Source: Paractinoplanes polyasparticus (lineage in GTDB: Bacteria; Actinomycetota; Actinomycetes; Mycobacteriales; Micromonosporaceae). From it: 64,000 bases of DNA. Below, piece after piece: positions 1-7,814 of this stretch. Position numbers and translations under genes: made by a program. The notes beneath the pieces were generated by a model. It was not told where the DNA came from. It did no database searches and saw only the letters and a program-made list of their open reading frames with translations. How positions within the stretch are numbered: the first letter of the stretch is position 1; each line of letters begins with the position of its first letter. The stretch spans positions 21,004 to 85,003 of the forward strand of contig NZ_JAHWFK010000038.1 in the NCBI RefSeq assembly GCF_019710575.1, given 5' to 3'.

Positions 1-263
1 CCGGCTTGGCGGGTCAGGGGCAGGGGCGGGGCGTCGGCGAAGACCGCGGCGAACACCTCGTCGAAGACCGCCAGGTCGGGCTGGCGGCGGACCAGGGCTA
101 TCCGGGCCGTCCAGTAGAGCGTGTTCACCGAGAGGGGCGGGCTCACTTCGATCGCGTGGACGAAGTCGCCGGTCTCGGTGAGGCCGGTGGGCAGGCCGGC
201 ACGGCGCAGGCGGTCGACCAGGGCCACGGCGAGGGCGGCCCGGTCGGTGCCACGGAGCAGCAC
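1..263 (-). CDS. coxE: CoxE-like VWA-domain protein, N-terminal part (runs off window)
   Basis: This is the N-terminal region of a CoxE-type protein, the von Willebrand A partner of the CoxD ATPase in carbon monoxide dehydrogenase maturation. The visible 87 residues include a helical N-terminus with GLPTGLTETGDFVHAI and LYWTARIALVRRQPDLAVFD, the pattern that precedes the VWA domain in this family. The VWA domain and its MIDAS motif lie outside the window. The gene follows coxG on the same strand, as expected for a cox cluster. The start is uncertain: the GTG at 263 fits the family N-terminus, but the frame stays open upstream with a TTG at 338 that would overlap the coxG end. Function is inferred from position and this short match. 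Confidence 0.7.
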   Translation of the reverse strand, partial: MLLRGTDRAALAVALVDRLRRAGLPTGLTETGDFVHAIEVSPPLSVNTLYWTARIALVRRQPDLAVFDEVFAAVFADAPPLPLTRQA

Positions 264-324
264 CGGCCGGGCCGGCGGCGGGCTTCCCGGGCCGGGGTGC
301 CGGGGTGCCGCGCCGGAGGGAGGC

Positions 325-1245
325 TCAGCGCCGGCCAAGGAGCCACGCGATGACGGCGATGATGACGGCCACGACGACGCCGAGCGGGATCAGCCGCTTG
401 TAGACCGAGCTGCCCGCCACGGCCAGCAGATCCAGCGCCTCGGGCTCGACGCCGGCGGCGGCCGGCGTCGTTGTCGGTGCGGGTGGCGTGGTGGTTGCGG
501 GCGGAGCCGTGACCGCTGCCGGTTCCGTCGTCGTGGAGGCGGCCAAGGGCTCGCTGCCGGCGACCGCGGGGGTGGCCGGCTCGGCCGCGCCCGGATCGGC
601 CGGAACGAGGTTCGCGGTGAGCGTCTCGGGGCTGGGAGCCTCGGCGCTGGGCCGCTGCCCGGGCACGCCGGGTGCCACTACCGCCGCCGTTCCCGGGGCA
701 GTATCGACCGCGGCGGCCGAGGGGGCCTCCGTGGTGGGCGACGGGGCGGCCGGGGCGACCCCATTCGTCGACTCGGCCCGGGCGGGCGCGGCGGCGGGCT
801 GGTCGGCGGCCAGTTTGGCTTCGAGGTTGGCCACGAACTGGGCCAGCAGCTTGTTGGAGATCTCCTTGATCATGCCGCTGCCGAACTGGGCCAGCTTGCC
901 GCTGATCTTCAGGTCGGTGTCGACGGTGACGAGCGTGCTGTCGCCGGCGGGGGTCAGCGCCGCGGTGACCAGGGCCGCGGCGTTGCCGCCGGCCCGGGAG
1001 TCGCGGCCCTTGGCGTCGATCACCGCGCGGTACTTCTCGTCGTCCTTCTCGGTGAACTGGGCCGTGCCGGCGAAGTCGGAGATCACCGGGCCCACCTTCA
1101 CCTTGACCTGGCCCCGGTAGACGTCGCCGTCGACCCCGGTCAGCTGGGCGCCGGGCAGGCACGGAGCGATCCCGGGAAGGTCGGTCAGCGCCTGCCATGC
1201 GCGGTCGATCGGGGTGTGCACGGTGAACTCATTGGTGATCTTCAT
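325..1245 (-). CDS. coxG: CoxG: SRPBCC-fold protein with C-terminal membrane anchor
   Basis: CoxG proteins belong to the START/SRPBCC superfamily and serve the aerobic CO dehydrogenase, linking the enzyme to the membrane and its quinone pool. The first ~150 residues show the CoxG signature (MKITNEFTVHTPIDRAWQAL, then GIAPCLPGA and VKVGPVISDFAGTAQF). A long Ala/Pro/Thr-rich linker follows (about residues 155-275), and a single hydrophobic segment ends in WLLGRR, which I read as a C-terminal membrane anchor. Length is 306 aa. The ATG overlaps the coxD stop as ATGA, which indicates translational coupling. The linker is longer than in simple CoxG proteins, as is common in actinobacteria. Confidence 0.88.
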   Translation of the reverse strand: MKITNEFTVHTPIDRAWQALTDLPGIAPCLPGAQLTGVDGDVYRGQVKVKVGPVISDFAGTAQFTEKDDEKYRAVIDAKGRDSRAGGNAAALVTAALTPAGDSTLVTVDTDLKISGKLAQFGSGMIKEISNKLLAQFVANLEAKLAADQPAAAPARAESTNGVAPAAPSPTTEAPSAAAVDTAPGTAAVVAPGVPGQRPSAEAPSPETLTANLVPADPGAAEPATPAVAGSEPLAASTTTEPAAVTAPPATTTPPAPTTTPAAAGVEPEALDLLAVAGSSVYKRLIPLGVVVAVIIAVIAWLLGRR

Positions 1246-2102
1246 GGGGTCTCCTGGTGGACGGCGAGAGCGACGGCGGCCCGGTCGTCGGGGGTCTTGG
1301 CGATCGTGCCGAGGGTGCCGATGACCGCGGCGTCGGTCAGGTCGGTGACGCCGAGCGCGGACAGGGCCGACACCCAGTCGATCGTCTCGGCCAGGCCGGG
1401 CGCCTTGTCGAGCTCGAGACCGCGTACGCGCCCGATGAACTCGGCGGCGCTGCGGATGAGCGGCTCCGTGGCCCCGGGCACGGACCGCCGGACGATCTCG
1501 GCGGCGCGGGCGGGGGCGGGGAATTCGATCCAGTGGTACAGGCATCGGCGGCGCAGAGCGTCGTGCAGGTCGCGGCTGCGGTTGGAGGTGAGCACCACGA
1601 CCGGCGGCCGCAGCGCGGTGAACGTGCCCAGTTCGGGCACGGTGATCGCGGCCTCGCCGAGGAACTCGAACAGCAACGCCTCGAACTCGTCGTCGGCCCG
1701 GTCGATCTCGTCGATGAGCAACACCGGCGGCGTCGGCCCGGCATGGCGTACGGCTCGGAGAATGGGCCTTTCCTGCAGGAACTCGGCGGTGAACAGGTCG
1801 GCGTCGGACAGCTTCTCCTGTTTGGCCTCGGCCAGCCTGATCGCGAGCAGCTGCCGCTGGTAGTTCCACTCGTAGAGGGCCTCCCCGGCGGTCAGCCCCT
1901 CGTAACACTGCAACCGGATGAACGGCGTCCGCAAGGCGAGCGCCAGCGCCTTGGCGGCAGCGGTCTTGCCGACGCCCGGCTCCCCTTCGAGCAGCAGCGG
2001 CTTGCCGAGCCGCAGCGCGAGGAACACCGCCATGGCCAGGCCGTCGTCGACCAGATAATCCACGGCGTCGAGCCGGGCCCGTACGTCGGACGCGTCCTTC
2101 AC
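1242..2102 (-). CDS. coxD: CoxD/MoxR-type AAA+ ATPase
   Basis: A MoxR-family AAA+ ATPase of 286 aa. In cox clusters CoxD works with CoxE as a chaperone pair in maturation of the Mo-Cu active site. Walker A is GEPGVGKTAAAKALA near residue 41, Walker B is VLLIDEIDRADDEFEALL, and the sensor region reads VVLTSNRSRDLHDALRRRC. The start is a GTG that overlaps the preceding gene's stop as GTGA, so the two are translationally coupled. coxG follows with an ATGA overlap and coxE lies beyond it. The placement inside a cox operon separates it from other MoxR proteins. Confidence 0.9.
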   Translation of the reverse strand: MKDASDVRARLDAVDYLVDDGLAMAVFLALRLGKPLLLEGEPGVGKTAAAKALALALRTPFIRLQCYEGLTAGEALYEWNYQRQLLAIRLAEAKQEKLSDADLFTAEFLQERPILRAVRHAGPTPPVLLIDEIDRADDEFEALLFEFLGEAAITVPELGTFTALRPPVVVLTSNRSRDLHDALRRRCLYHWIEFPAPARAAEIVRRSVPGATEPLIRSAAEFIGRVRGLELDKAPGLAETIDWVSALSALGVTDLTDAAVIGTLGTIAKTPDDRAAVALAVHQETP

Positions 2103-2671
2103 CGAGCCTCACCGGCCAGCAGACGCGCGTAGTCCTCGCGCGTGTCCACGTCGATCGGCACCGGCCCGGACACCGGCACCTCGGTCACCGCGTACGCGCC
2201 GGAGTGCAGCAGCTTCCACACCGCCTTGTCGCCGTGCAGTTCCGTGAGGTCGCCGAACACGCTGCGGCGGAACAGGAAAGGATGCCCGAGCCCGTGGTCG
2301 TAGCGGCACACGGCGATCGGTGTCGGCGCGCCCAGCATTGCTTTCACCGACGAAGCGAGTACGCCGGGCTGGTCGCCGAGCAGCAGCACCAGCGAGCCAC
2401 CCCGCACCCGCGGGATGGCCGACGACACCGAAGATCCACACCCCGATGAGTACAAAGGGTTCTCGATCACCGTGCAGCCGGCGAGATCGACCCGGTCGCG
2501 TACCTGTGCGGCCGACCCGCCGACGGTGACCAGCAACTGGTCGAAGCCGCAGGAGCGCGCAACGTCGAGGGTGGCGTCGAGCAAAGTACGGCCGTGGAAG
2601 GGAAGCAGTTGCTTGGCCTCCCCCAGCCGCAGCGAGCCGCCCGCCGCGAGCACCAGACCGGTGACACCCAT
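2099..2671 (-). CDS. MobA-like molybdenum cofactor nucleotidyltransferase
   Basis: A 190-aa nucleotidyltransferase of the MobA/MocA type (NTP_transf_3). MocA converts molybdopterin to the cytosine dinucleotide form used by xanthine-oxidase-family enzymes such as CO dehydrogenase. The N-terminal nucleotide-binding signature is LVLAAGGSLRLGEAKQLLPF, close to the LAAGxSxRMGxxKxLLP consensus, with the usual Met position occupied by Leu. VLLLGDQPGV carries the metal-binding Asp. It lies between the XdhC-like gene (3 nt gap) and coxD (GTGA overlap), which supports supply of cofactor to the operon's own enzyme. CTP specificity is inferred from context. Confidence 0.82.
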   Translation of the reverse strand: MGVTGLVLAAGGSLRLGEAKQLLPFHGRTLLDATLDVARSCGFDQLLVTVGGSAAQVRDRVDLAGCTVIENPLYSSGCGSSVSSAIPRVRGGSLVLLLGDQPGVLASSVKAMLGAPTPIAVCRYDHGLGHPFLFRRSVFGDLTELHGDKAVWKLLHSGAYAVTEVPVSGPVPIDVDTREDYARLLAGEAR

Positions 2672-2674
2672 CGG

Positions 2675-3559
2675 CTAGCCCGCCACGAAGCTGTCGCGGC
2701 ACCCCACCCGGCAGAACCAGTAGTCCTGCCCGTCGACGACAGCGTGCGGAGTGTCGTCGTCGATGAAGACGGTCATGCCGCAGACGGGGTCGATCGCTTG
2801 ACGAGGCGGGCCCGCCGAGATCGTGACGAGTGCCGGCCCGGAGGTCGAAGGCATCGCAGCATCGGCGCGCAGCTCGCGGACGATCTCGGCCAGGATCGAG
2901 AGCGCGATCTCCTTGGGCGTACGGGCCCCGATGTCGATCCCGGCGTGTGGGCGCACCCGGGTCCGCTCGTCCGGGGTGAGCCCCATCCCGTCCAGCACCA
3001 CGGCGCCCCGCTTGTGGCTGGCCACCAGGGCCACGTACGGCACCCCGGCGTCCAGCGCTGCGCGGATCGCCCGCTCCTCGTCGCGCCCGAGCCCGGCCAC
3101 CACCACGGCCACCGCCCCCTCGAAAGAGGCCGCCGGCGCCACTTCGAAATCCAGATACGAAGCCAGGTCGCCGACCGCGCGGGAGATCGGCGTGGTGCCC
3201 ACCACCCCGAGCAGCGGCCTGGGAAGCACCGGGCGCAGGAAGATCTCGATCGCCCCGCCCGAATGGCACGGGTTGACCACGACCAGCGCCCCGGGCGATT
3301 CCGGGAACTCCGCGTTGTCTTCCGGCAGCACGCGCAGCAGCACCGTGTTGCCGTCCTTCAGCGAGTCGAGCGCCGCCGCCCGTACGGAGCTCTCGGCGCA
3401 CACCCCGCCCACGAACCCCTCGATGGAGCCGTCGTCGAGGATCACCGCGTCGTCGCCGGGCCGCGCCGAGGTCGGTTCCTGGGCGCGGACGACCGTCGCG
3501 TGCACGAACGGGCGGCGCGCCTGGGACAGGTCGGCGACGCGTTCAGCAACAGAAGACAT
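2675..3559 (-). CDS. XdhC/CoxI-family maturation protein with C-terminal YHS domain
   Basis: XdhC/CoxI proteins bind sulfurated molybdenum cofactor and help insert it into xanthine-oxidase-family enzymes. The N-terminal half has the XdhC pattern (FVHATVVRAQEPTSARPGDDAVILDDG, FVGGVCAESSVR in adjacent pieces), and the centre has a Rossmann-like part with VVAGLGRDEERAIRAALDAGVPYVAL and HAGIDIGARTPKEIALSI. The last ~45 residues form a YHS domain (DPVCGMTVFIDDD, then YWFCRVGCRDSF), a small metal-associated module not normally part of XdhC. I chose the ATG because GAGG sits 5 nt before it; an upstream in-frame GTG lies inside that ribosome binding site. It follows coxL by 7 nt. Confidence 0.87.
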   Translation of the reverse strand: MSSVAERVADLSQARRPFVHATVVRAQEPTSARPGDDAVILDDGSIEGFVGGVCAESSVRAAALDSLKDGNTVLLRVLPEDNAEFPESPGALVVVNPCHSGGAIEIFLRPVLPRPLLGVVGTTPISRAVGDLASYLDFEVAPAASFEGAVAVVVAGLGRDEERAIRAALDAGVPYVALVASHKRGAVVLDGMGLTPDERTRVRPHAGIDIGARTPKEIALSILAEIVRELRADAAMPSTSGPALVTISAGPPRQAIDPVCGMTVFIDDDTPHAVVDGQDYWFCRVGCRDSFVAG

Positions 3560-3566
3560 GAGCACC

Positions 3567-5960
3567 TCAGATCGGCGGGGTGGCGCGGCCGCGCATGGCG
3601 TCCCAGACCCGGGACGGTGTGAGCGGCATGTCGGCGTGGCGCACCCCGTACGGCTTGAGGGCGTCGACCACGGCGTTGACGATGGCCGGCGGTGAGCCCA
3701 CCGTGGCCGATTCGCCCACGCCCTTGGCCCCGATCGGGTGGTGCGGCGACGGGGTCACCGTGTAGCCGGTCTCCCAGTCGGGCACTTCGAGCGCGGTCGG
3801 GATGAGGTAGTCCATGAGGGAGGCGCCGAGGCAGTTGCCGTCCTCGTCGAACGAGATCATCTCCATCAGGGCCATGCCGACGCCGTCGGTGAGCCCGCCG
3901 TGGATCTGCCCCTCGATGATCATCGGGTTGATCCGGGTGCCGCAGTCGTCGACGGCGATGAAGCGCCGCACCTTCACCTGCGCGGTGCCGGGGTCGATGT
4001 CGACGACGCAGATGTACGCGCCGTGCGGGTAGGTCAGGTTGGACGGGTTGTAGCAGATCTGGGCCTCGAGCCCGCCCTCGACGCCCTCGGGCAGGTCGCC
4101 CGCGCCGTGGGCGCGCATCGCGATCTGCTGGATGGTGACCGCCTTGGCCGGGTCGCCCTTGACCTGGAACGAGCCCTTCACCCAGTCCAGGTCGGCCACG
4201 GTCACCTCGAGCATCGCCGAGGCGATCAGCTGCGCCTTGTCGCGCACCTTGCGGGCGACCAGGGCGGCGGCCGCGCCCGAGACCGGGGTCGAGCGGCTTC
4301 CGTACGTGCCCAGGCCGAACGGCGTCTGGTCGGTGTCCCCGTGCACGACCTCGATGTCGGCCGGCGGGATGCCGATCTCCTCCGCGACGATCTGCGCGAA
4401 TGTCGTCTCGTGGCCCTGCCCCTGCGTCTTCACCGACAGCCGTACGACGGCCTTGCCGGTCGGATGCACCCGGAGCTCGCAGCCGTCGGCCATGCCCAGG
4501 CCCAGGATGTCCATGTTCTTGCGCGGCCCGGCCCCGACGGCCTCGGTGAAGAACGAGATGCCGATGCCCATCAGCTCGCCGCGGGCCCGCTTCTCTTCCT
4601 GTTCGCGGCGCAGGTCGGCGTAGCCGGCGATGTCCATGGCCAGGCGCATCGTGGGCTCGTAGTTGCCCGAGTCGTAGACCCAGCCGGTCTTCGTCGTGTA
4701 CGGGAACTGGTCGGGCTGGATGAAGTTCTTCAGGCGCAGCTCGGCCGGGTCCATGTCGAGCTCGGCGGCCAGGCAGTCGACGATGCGCTCGACCAGGTAC
4801 ACCGCCTCGGTGATGCGGAAGCTGCAGGCGTACGCGACGCCGCCCGGCGCCTTGTTGGTGTAGACGGCGGTCATCTTGCAGTAGGCGGCCTCGATGTCGT
4901 AGCTGCCGGTGAAGACGCCGAAGAAGCCGGCCGGGTATTTCACCGGCGCCGCCGTGCCGTTGAACGCGCCGTGGTCGGCGAGCACGTTGGTGCGGATGCC
5001 CAGAATCTTGCCGTCGCGGGTGGCCGCGATCTCGCCGCGCATGATGTAGTCGCGGGCGAAGCCGGTGCTGATCAGGTTTTCCGAGCGGTCCTCCATCCAC
5101 TTCACCGGCTTGCCGGTGACGATGGAGCCGACGATCGCGCAGACGTAGCCGGGGTAGATCGGCACCTTGTTGCCGAAGCCACCGCCGATGTCCGGCGCGA
5201 TCACCTGGATCTTGTGTTCGGGCAGGCCGGCCACGATGGCGTAGAGCGTGCGGTGGGCGTGCGGGGCCTGGGTGGTCGACCACAGCTTGAGCTTGCCCTC
5301 GACCGCGTCGAAGTCGGCGACCGCGCCGCAGGTCTCCATCGGGGCCGGGTGCACGCGCGGGTAGACGATGTCCTGCTGGACGACGACGTCGGCGCGGGCG
5401 AAGACGGCCTCGGTCTCGTCGGCGTCGCCGGTCTCCCAGTCGAAGCAGTGGTTGTCGGCCTTGCCCTCGAGGTCGTCGCGGATCAGCGGCGCGTCCGGCG
5501 CGAGCGCCTGCCGCACATCGATGACCGGGTCGAGCACCTCGTACTCGACGTCGATCAGTTCGAGCGCGTCGCGGGCGGCGTACCGGTCCTCGGCGACGAC
5601 GAACGCGACCTCCTGCCCCTGGAAACGCACCTTGTCGGTGGCCAGCACGGCCTGCACGTCGTTGGAGAGCGTCGGCATCCAGGCCAGGCCCAGCCCCTTG
5701 AGGGTCTCGCCGGTGACGACGGCCTTGACGCCCGGCGCGGCCTCGGCGGCGCTGGTGTCGACGCTGACGACCCGGGCGTGGGCGAACGGCGAGCGCAGGA
5801 TCGCGAGGTGCAGCATGCCGGGCAGTTGCACGTCGTCGGTGAAGCGGCCGCGCCCGCGCAGCAGCCGCGGGTCTTCCTTGCGCAACATGCGGCCGAAGCC
5901 GACCGGCTTCTGGTCGTTGTCGTCGAATGTTGTGGTCTTCGGCTCTTCGACTGTCGTCAT
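3567..5960 (-). CDS. coxL: Form I aerobic carbon monoxide dehydrogenase large subunit
   Basis: The catalytic Mo-Cu subunit (797 aa) of aerobic CO dehydrogenase, which oxidises CO to CO2. The active-site loop reads GGVAYACSFR. AYxCSFR, with its copper-binding Cys, marks form I enzymes, whereas form II enzymes have AYRGAGR. The x position is Ala here where characterised enzymes have Arg. Other family regions are GFGRMLRKEDPRLLRGRGRF at the N-terminus, GGGFGNKVPIYPGY, VKTQGQGHETTFAQIVAEE and GVGESATVGSPPAIVNAV. The ATG overlaps the coxS stop (ATGA). A long out-of-frame extension upstream of this start is only the coxS/coxM shadow. Confidence 0.95.
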   Translation of the reverse strand: MTTVEEPKTTTFDDNDQKPVGFGRMLRKEDPRLLRGRGRFTDDVQLPGMLHLAILRSPFAHARVVSVDTSAAEAAPGVKAVVTGETLKGLGLAWMPTLSNDVQAVLATDKVRFQGQEVAFVVAEDRYAARDALELIDVEYEVLDPVIDVRQALAPDAPLIRDDLEGKADNHCFDWETGDADETEAVFARADVVVQQDIVYPRVHPAPMETCGAVADFDAVEGKLKLWSTTQAPHAHRTLYAIVAGLPEHKIQVIAPDIGGGFGNKVPIYPGYVCAIVGSIVTGKPVKWMEDRSENLISTGFARDYIMRGEIAATRDGKILGIRTNVLADHGAFNGTAAPVKYPAGFFGVFTGSYDIEAAYCKMTAVYTNKAPGGVAYACSFRITEAVYLVERIVDCLAAELDMDPAELRLKNFIQPDQFPYTTKTGWVYDSGNYEPTMRLAMDIAGYADLRREQEEKRARGELMGIGISFFTEAVGAGPRKNMDILGLGMADGCELRVHPTGKAVVRLSVKTQGQGHETTFAQIVAEEIGIPPADIEVVHGDTDQTPFGLGTYGSRSTPVSGAAAALVARKVRDKAQLIASAMLEVTVADLDWVKGSFQVKGDPAKAVTIQQIAMRAHGAGDLPEGVEGGLEAQICYNPSNLTYPHGAYICVVDIDPGTAQVKVRRFIAVDDCGTRINPMIIEGQIHGGLTDGVGMALMEMISFDEDGNCLGASLMDYLIPTALEVPDWETGYTVTPSPHHPIGAKGVGESATVGSPPAIVNAVVDALKPYGVRHADMPLTPSRVWDAMRGRATPPI

Positions 5961-6427
5961 TTGTTCGCCGCCTCGTGAACCGACGCCCAGCGCACCGAGC
6001 GCACGATCGTCGAATAGCCCGTGCACCGGCAGATCTGCCCGCTGATGGCCTCGCGGATCTCGGCGTCGGTCGGGTCGGGATTCTTGTCGAGCAGGGCCCG
6101 GCAGGTCATCATCATGCCCGGGGTGCAGAACCCGCACTGCAGGCCGTGGCACTGCATGAAGCCCTCTTGGATCGGGTCGAGCTCGGCCCCTCTGGCCAGG
6201 CCTTCGACCGTACGGACGGCGTGCCCGTCGGCCATGGCGGCGAGCACGGTGCACGACTTGACGGGTTCTCCGTCGAGCCAGACCACGCACGTGCCGCAGT
6301 TGCTCGTGTCGCAGCCCCAGTGCGTGCCGGTCAGGCTCAGCGTGTCGCGCAGGAAGTGCACGAGCAGCAGCCGGCCCTCGATCTCGGCTGTGACCTCGAC
6401 GTCGTTGACGGTCATCGTGACCTGCAT
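5957..6427 (-). CDS. coxS: Carbon monoxide dehydrogenase small subunit (two 2Fe-2S clusters)
   Basis: The iron-sulfur subunit (156 aa) passes electrons from the Mo site to FAD on CoxM. The N-terminal plant-type ferredoxin cluster motif is CDTSNCGTCVVWLDGEPVKSC with the segment boundary at the final Cys. The C-terminal helical domain carries CGFCTPGMMMTC and CRCTGYSTIVRSV, which give the second 2Fe-2S cluster. Length and motif order are standard for CoxS. It starts 3 nt after the coxM stop and its own stop overlaps the coxL ATG, so the three structural genes are tightly coupled. Confidence 0.95.
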   Translation of the reverse strand: MQVTMTVNDVEVTAEIEGRLLLVHFLRDTLSLTGTHWGCDTSNCGTCVVWLDGEPVKSCTVLAAMADGHAVRTVEGLARGAELDPIQEGFMQCHGLQCGFCTPGMMMTCRALLDKNPDPTDAEIREAISGQICRCTGYSTIVRSVRWASVHEAANK

Positions 6428-6430
6428 GAT

Positions 6431-7306
6431 TCAGCTCCTCGCCCGGGCCACGGCGGTGCGCAGCGTCCGCCTGGTCAACTCGTCGGCGAGGTGGCGCTTG
6501 TAGTCGGCGCTGCCCCGCTGGTCGGTGGCCGGGTCGCAGCTGCGTGCCGCGATCGCGCCGGCCTGCTCGTACAGATCCTCGGCGGGCTCGCGGCCCCGCA
6601 GCGCGGCCGAGAGCTCCGGGATGCCGGTGGTGTTGGGACCGACGGCTGCCAGCCCCACCCGGGCGTCGGCGATCGTGCCGTCGGCGGTCAGCCACACCGC
6701 GGCGCCGGCCGAGACCACGGCCCAGTCGCCGGCGCGGCGCTCGACCTTCTCGTACGCGCTGCCGCCACCCGGCCGCAGCGGCAGACGGATCTCGGTCAGC
6801 ATCTCGTCGTCGCCGACCGCCGTCTCGTACGGGCCGACGTGGAACTCCTCCATCGTCACGACCCGCTCCGAGCCGCCCGGCCCGCGGATGACGCAGCTCG
6901 CGTCGAGCGTCGTGCACACCGCCGACAGGTCTTCCGACGGGTCGGCCTGGCACAGCGAGCCGCCCAGCGTGCCGCGGTTGCGGACGACGGGGTCGGCGAT
7001 CACGCGCTCGGCGTCGCGGAAGATCGGGAACGCGGCCGCCAGCTCGTCGGACTCGAGCAGCTCGCGGTGACGGGTCAGCGCACCTATGCGTACCTCGTCG
7101 CCGGTGAGCCGGATGTAGCCCAGCTCGGCGTGCAACGGGTTGATGTCGATCAGATAGTCGAAGTTCGCCAGCCGCAGCTTCATCATCGGCAGCAGGCTGT
7201 GACCGCCCGCGACCAGACGCGCTGAGCTGCCCAGACGTTCCAGCAGACCGATGGCCTGGTCCACACTGGTGGCACGCTCGTACTCGAACGGAGCCGGCAC
7301 CTGCAC
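6431..7306 (-). CDS. coxM: Carbon monoxide dehydrogenase medium (FAD) subunit
   Basis: The FAD subunit (291 aa), first gene of the operon. FAD-binding motifs of the molybdopterin dehydrogenase family are visible: LVAGGHSLLPMMKLRLA near residue 31 and VRNRGTLGGSLCQADPSEDL near residue 110. I chose GTG 7306 because AGGAGG lies 6 nt upstream; translation then begins with VQVPAPFEYERA, matching the usual CoxM N-terminus. The open frame continues another 27 nt upstream, but that part contains the ribosome binding site and is not coding. A likely sigma-70-type promoter and a dyad symmetry lie just upstream. Confidence 0.94.
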   Translation of the reverse strand: MQVPAPFEYERATSVDQAIGLLERLGSSARLVAGGHSLLPMMKLRLANFDYLIDINPLHAELGYIRLTGDEVRIGALTRHRELLESDELAAAFPIFRDAERVIADPVVRNRGTLGGSLCQADPSEDLSAVCTTLDASCVIRGPGGSERVVTMEEFHVGPYETAVGDDEMLTEIRLPLRPGGGSAYEKVERRAGDWAVVSAGAAVWLTADGTIADARVGLAAVGPNTTGIPELSAALRGREPAEDLYEQAGAIAARSCDPATDQRGSADYKRHLADELTRRTLRTAVARARS

Positions 7307-7331
7307 CCTGCACCTCCTGCGATTGCCGAGC

Positions 7332-7359
7332 ATCTTTCCTGAGGCCGGTCCAATGTCAA
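7332..7359 (-). promoter_or_regulatory. Putative promoter of the cox operon
   Basis: Read on the minus strand, TTGACA (7359-7354) is followed after 16 nt by AAAGAT (7337-7332). A start near 7325 would give a leader of about 20 nt, just enough for the AGGAGG site at 7318-7313 and the coxM GTG. The -35 is a perfect consensus and the -10 is weak, which suits a promoter that needs an activator. Confidence 0.5.
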
Positions 7360-7360
7360 C

Positions 7361-7388
7361 AGCTACCTAAGAGATGCCTTAGGTTGCT
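7361..7388. promoter_or_regulatory. 11+11 bp inverted repeat upstream of coxM, likely regulator site
   Basis: AGCTACCTAAG and CTTAGGTTGCT flank a 6-nt spacer (7372-7377). Ten of eleven positions are complementary between the arms. The dyad ends 1 nt upstream of the predicted -35 box of the cox promoter, the position expected for a dimeric activator, although repression by occlusion is also possible. No regulator gene of the cox operon is visible in the window. Confidence 0.6.
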
Positions 7389-7637
7389 CTGCGTAGTCGC
7401 TCGGGGGTGCCCGGTCGGCCCGGAATCGTCGGCGATCCGCACGAATTGGGTGACGAGGCTCACCCGTTGGCCCGCCGGAAATCGCGCCGGTCACTCCCTG
7501 CTGATGCCCGATGTCCGGAACGACTTCGGACGGGGATTCCGATCCGTGACAACTGTTGCCACCGGGACGGCTGCGAAAGGGTCAGATTCGCCGACCGCGG
7601 CCGATCGTCATCCTGTGCCGCCCCGGGACGCCGAGTC

Positions 7638-7655
7638 CCGCCCACCTGTGGGCGG
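7638..7655. repeat. 8-bp inverted repeat upstream of riboswitch
   Basis: CCGCCCAC and GTGGGCGG are perfectly complementary and are separated by CT. The 2-nt gap is too short for a good hairpin loop, so a protein site in the promoter region of the riboswitch-controlled NlpC gene is more likely than a terminator. The rest of the 250 nt between the cox dyad and this repeat shows nothing I can assign. Confidence 0.35.
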
Positions 7656-7664
7656 CCCGACCTG

Positions 7665-7803
7665 ACACCGACAGGAAACTTCAGTGGGCGGGAACGGGGG
7701 AACCACATCGCCGGTCCACGGACCGGCTCGGGGTGAGGTCGCGCGAGCGACGGGCCGCCTTCAGGCCTAATCCGACAGCTAACCTCGCAGGCGGTTGAAG
7801 GAC
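7665..7803 (+). ncRNA. ydaO/yuaA-type c-di-AMP riboswitch
   Basis: The leader of the NlpC/P60 gene carries the conserved blocks of the c-di-AMP riboswitch in order: CGGGAACGGGGGAACC at about 7690, CTCGGGGTGAGGTCGCG, a variable stem ending GGGCCGCC, then AATCCGACAGCTAACCTCGC and AGGCGGTTGAAGGA. In actinobacteria this class sits in front of secreted cell-wall hydrolase genes and shuts expression when c-di-AMP is high. The exact 5' boundary is approximate. The last conserved bases reach the ribosome binding region of the downstream gene, so control of either transcription or translation is possible. Confidence 0.85.
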
Positions 7804-7814
7804 CGAGGATCGTC

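Noticed and set aside
3738..5978. A 746-codon plus-strand open frame
   Set aside because: It is the complement of coxL and has no domain content beyond biased Asp/Val/Arg repeats.
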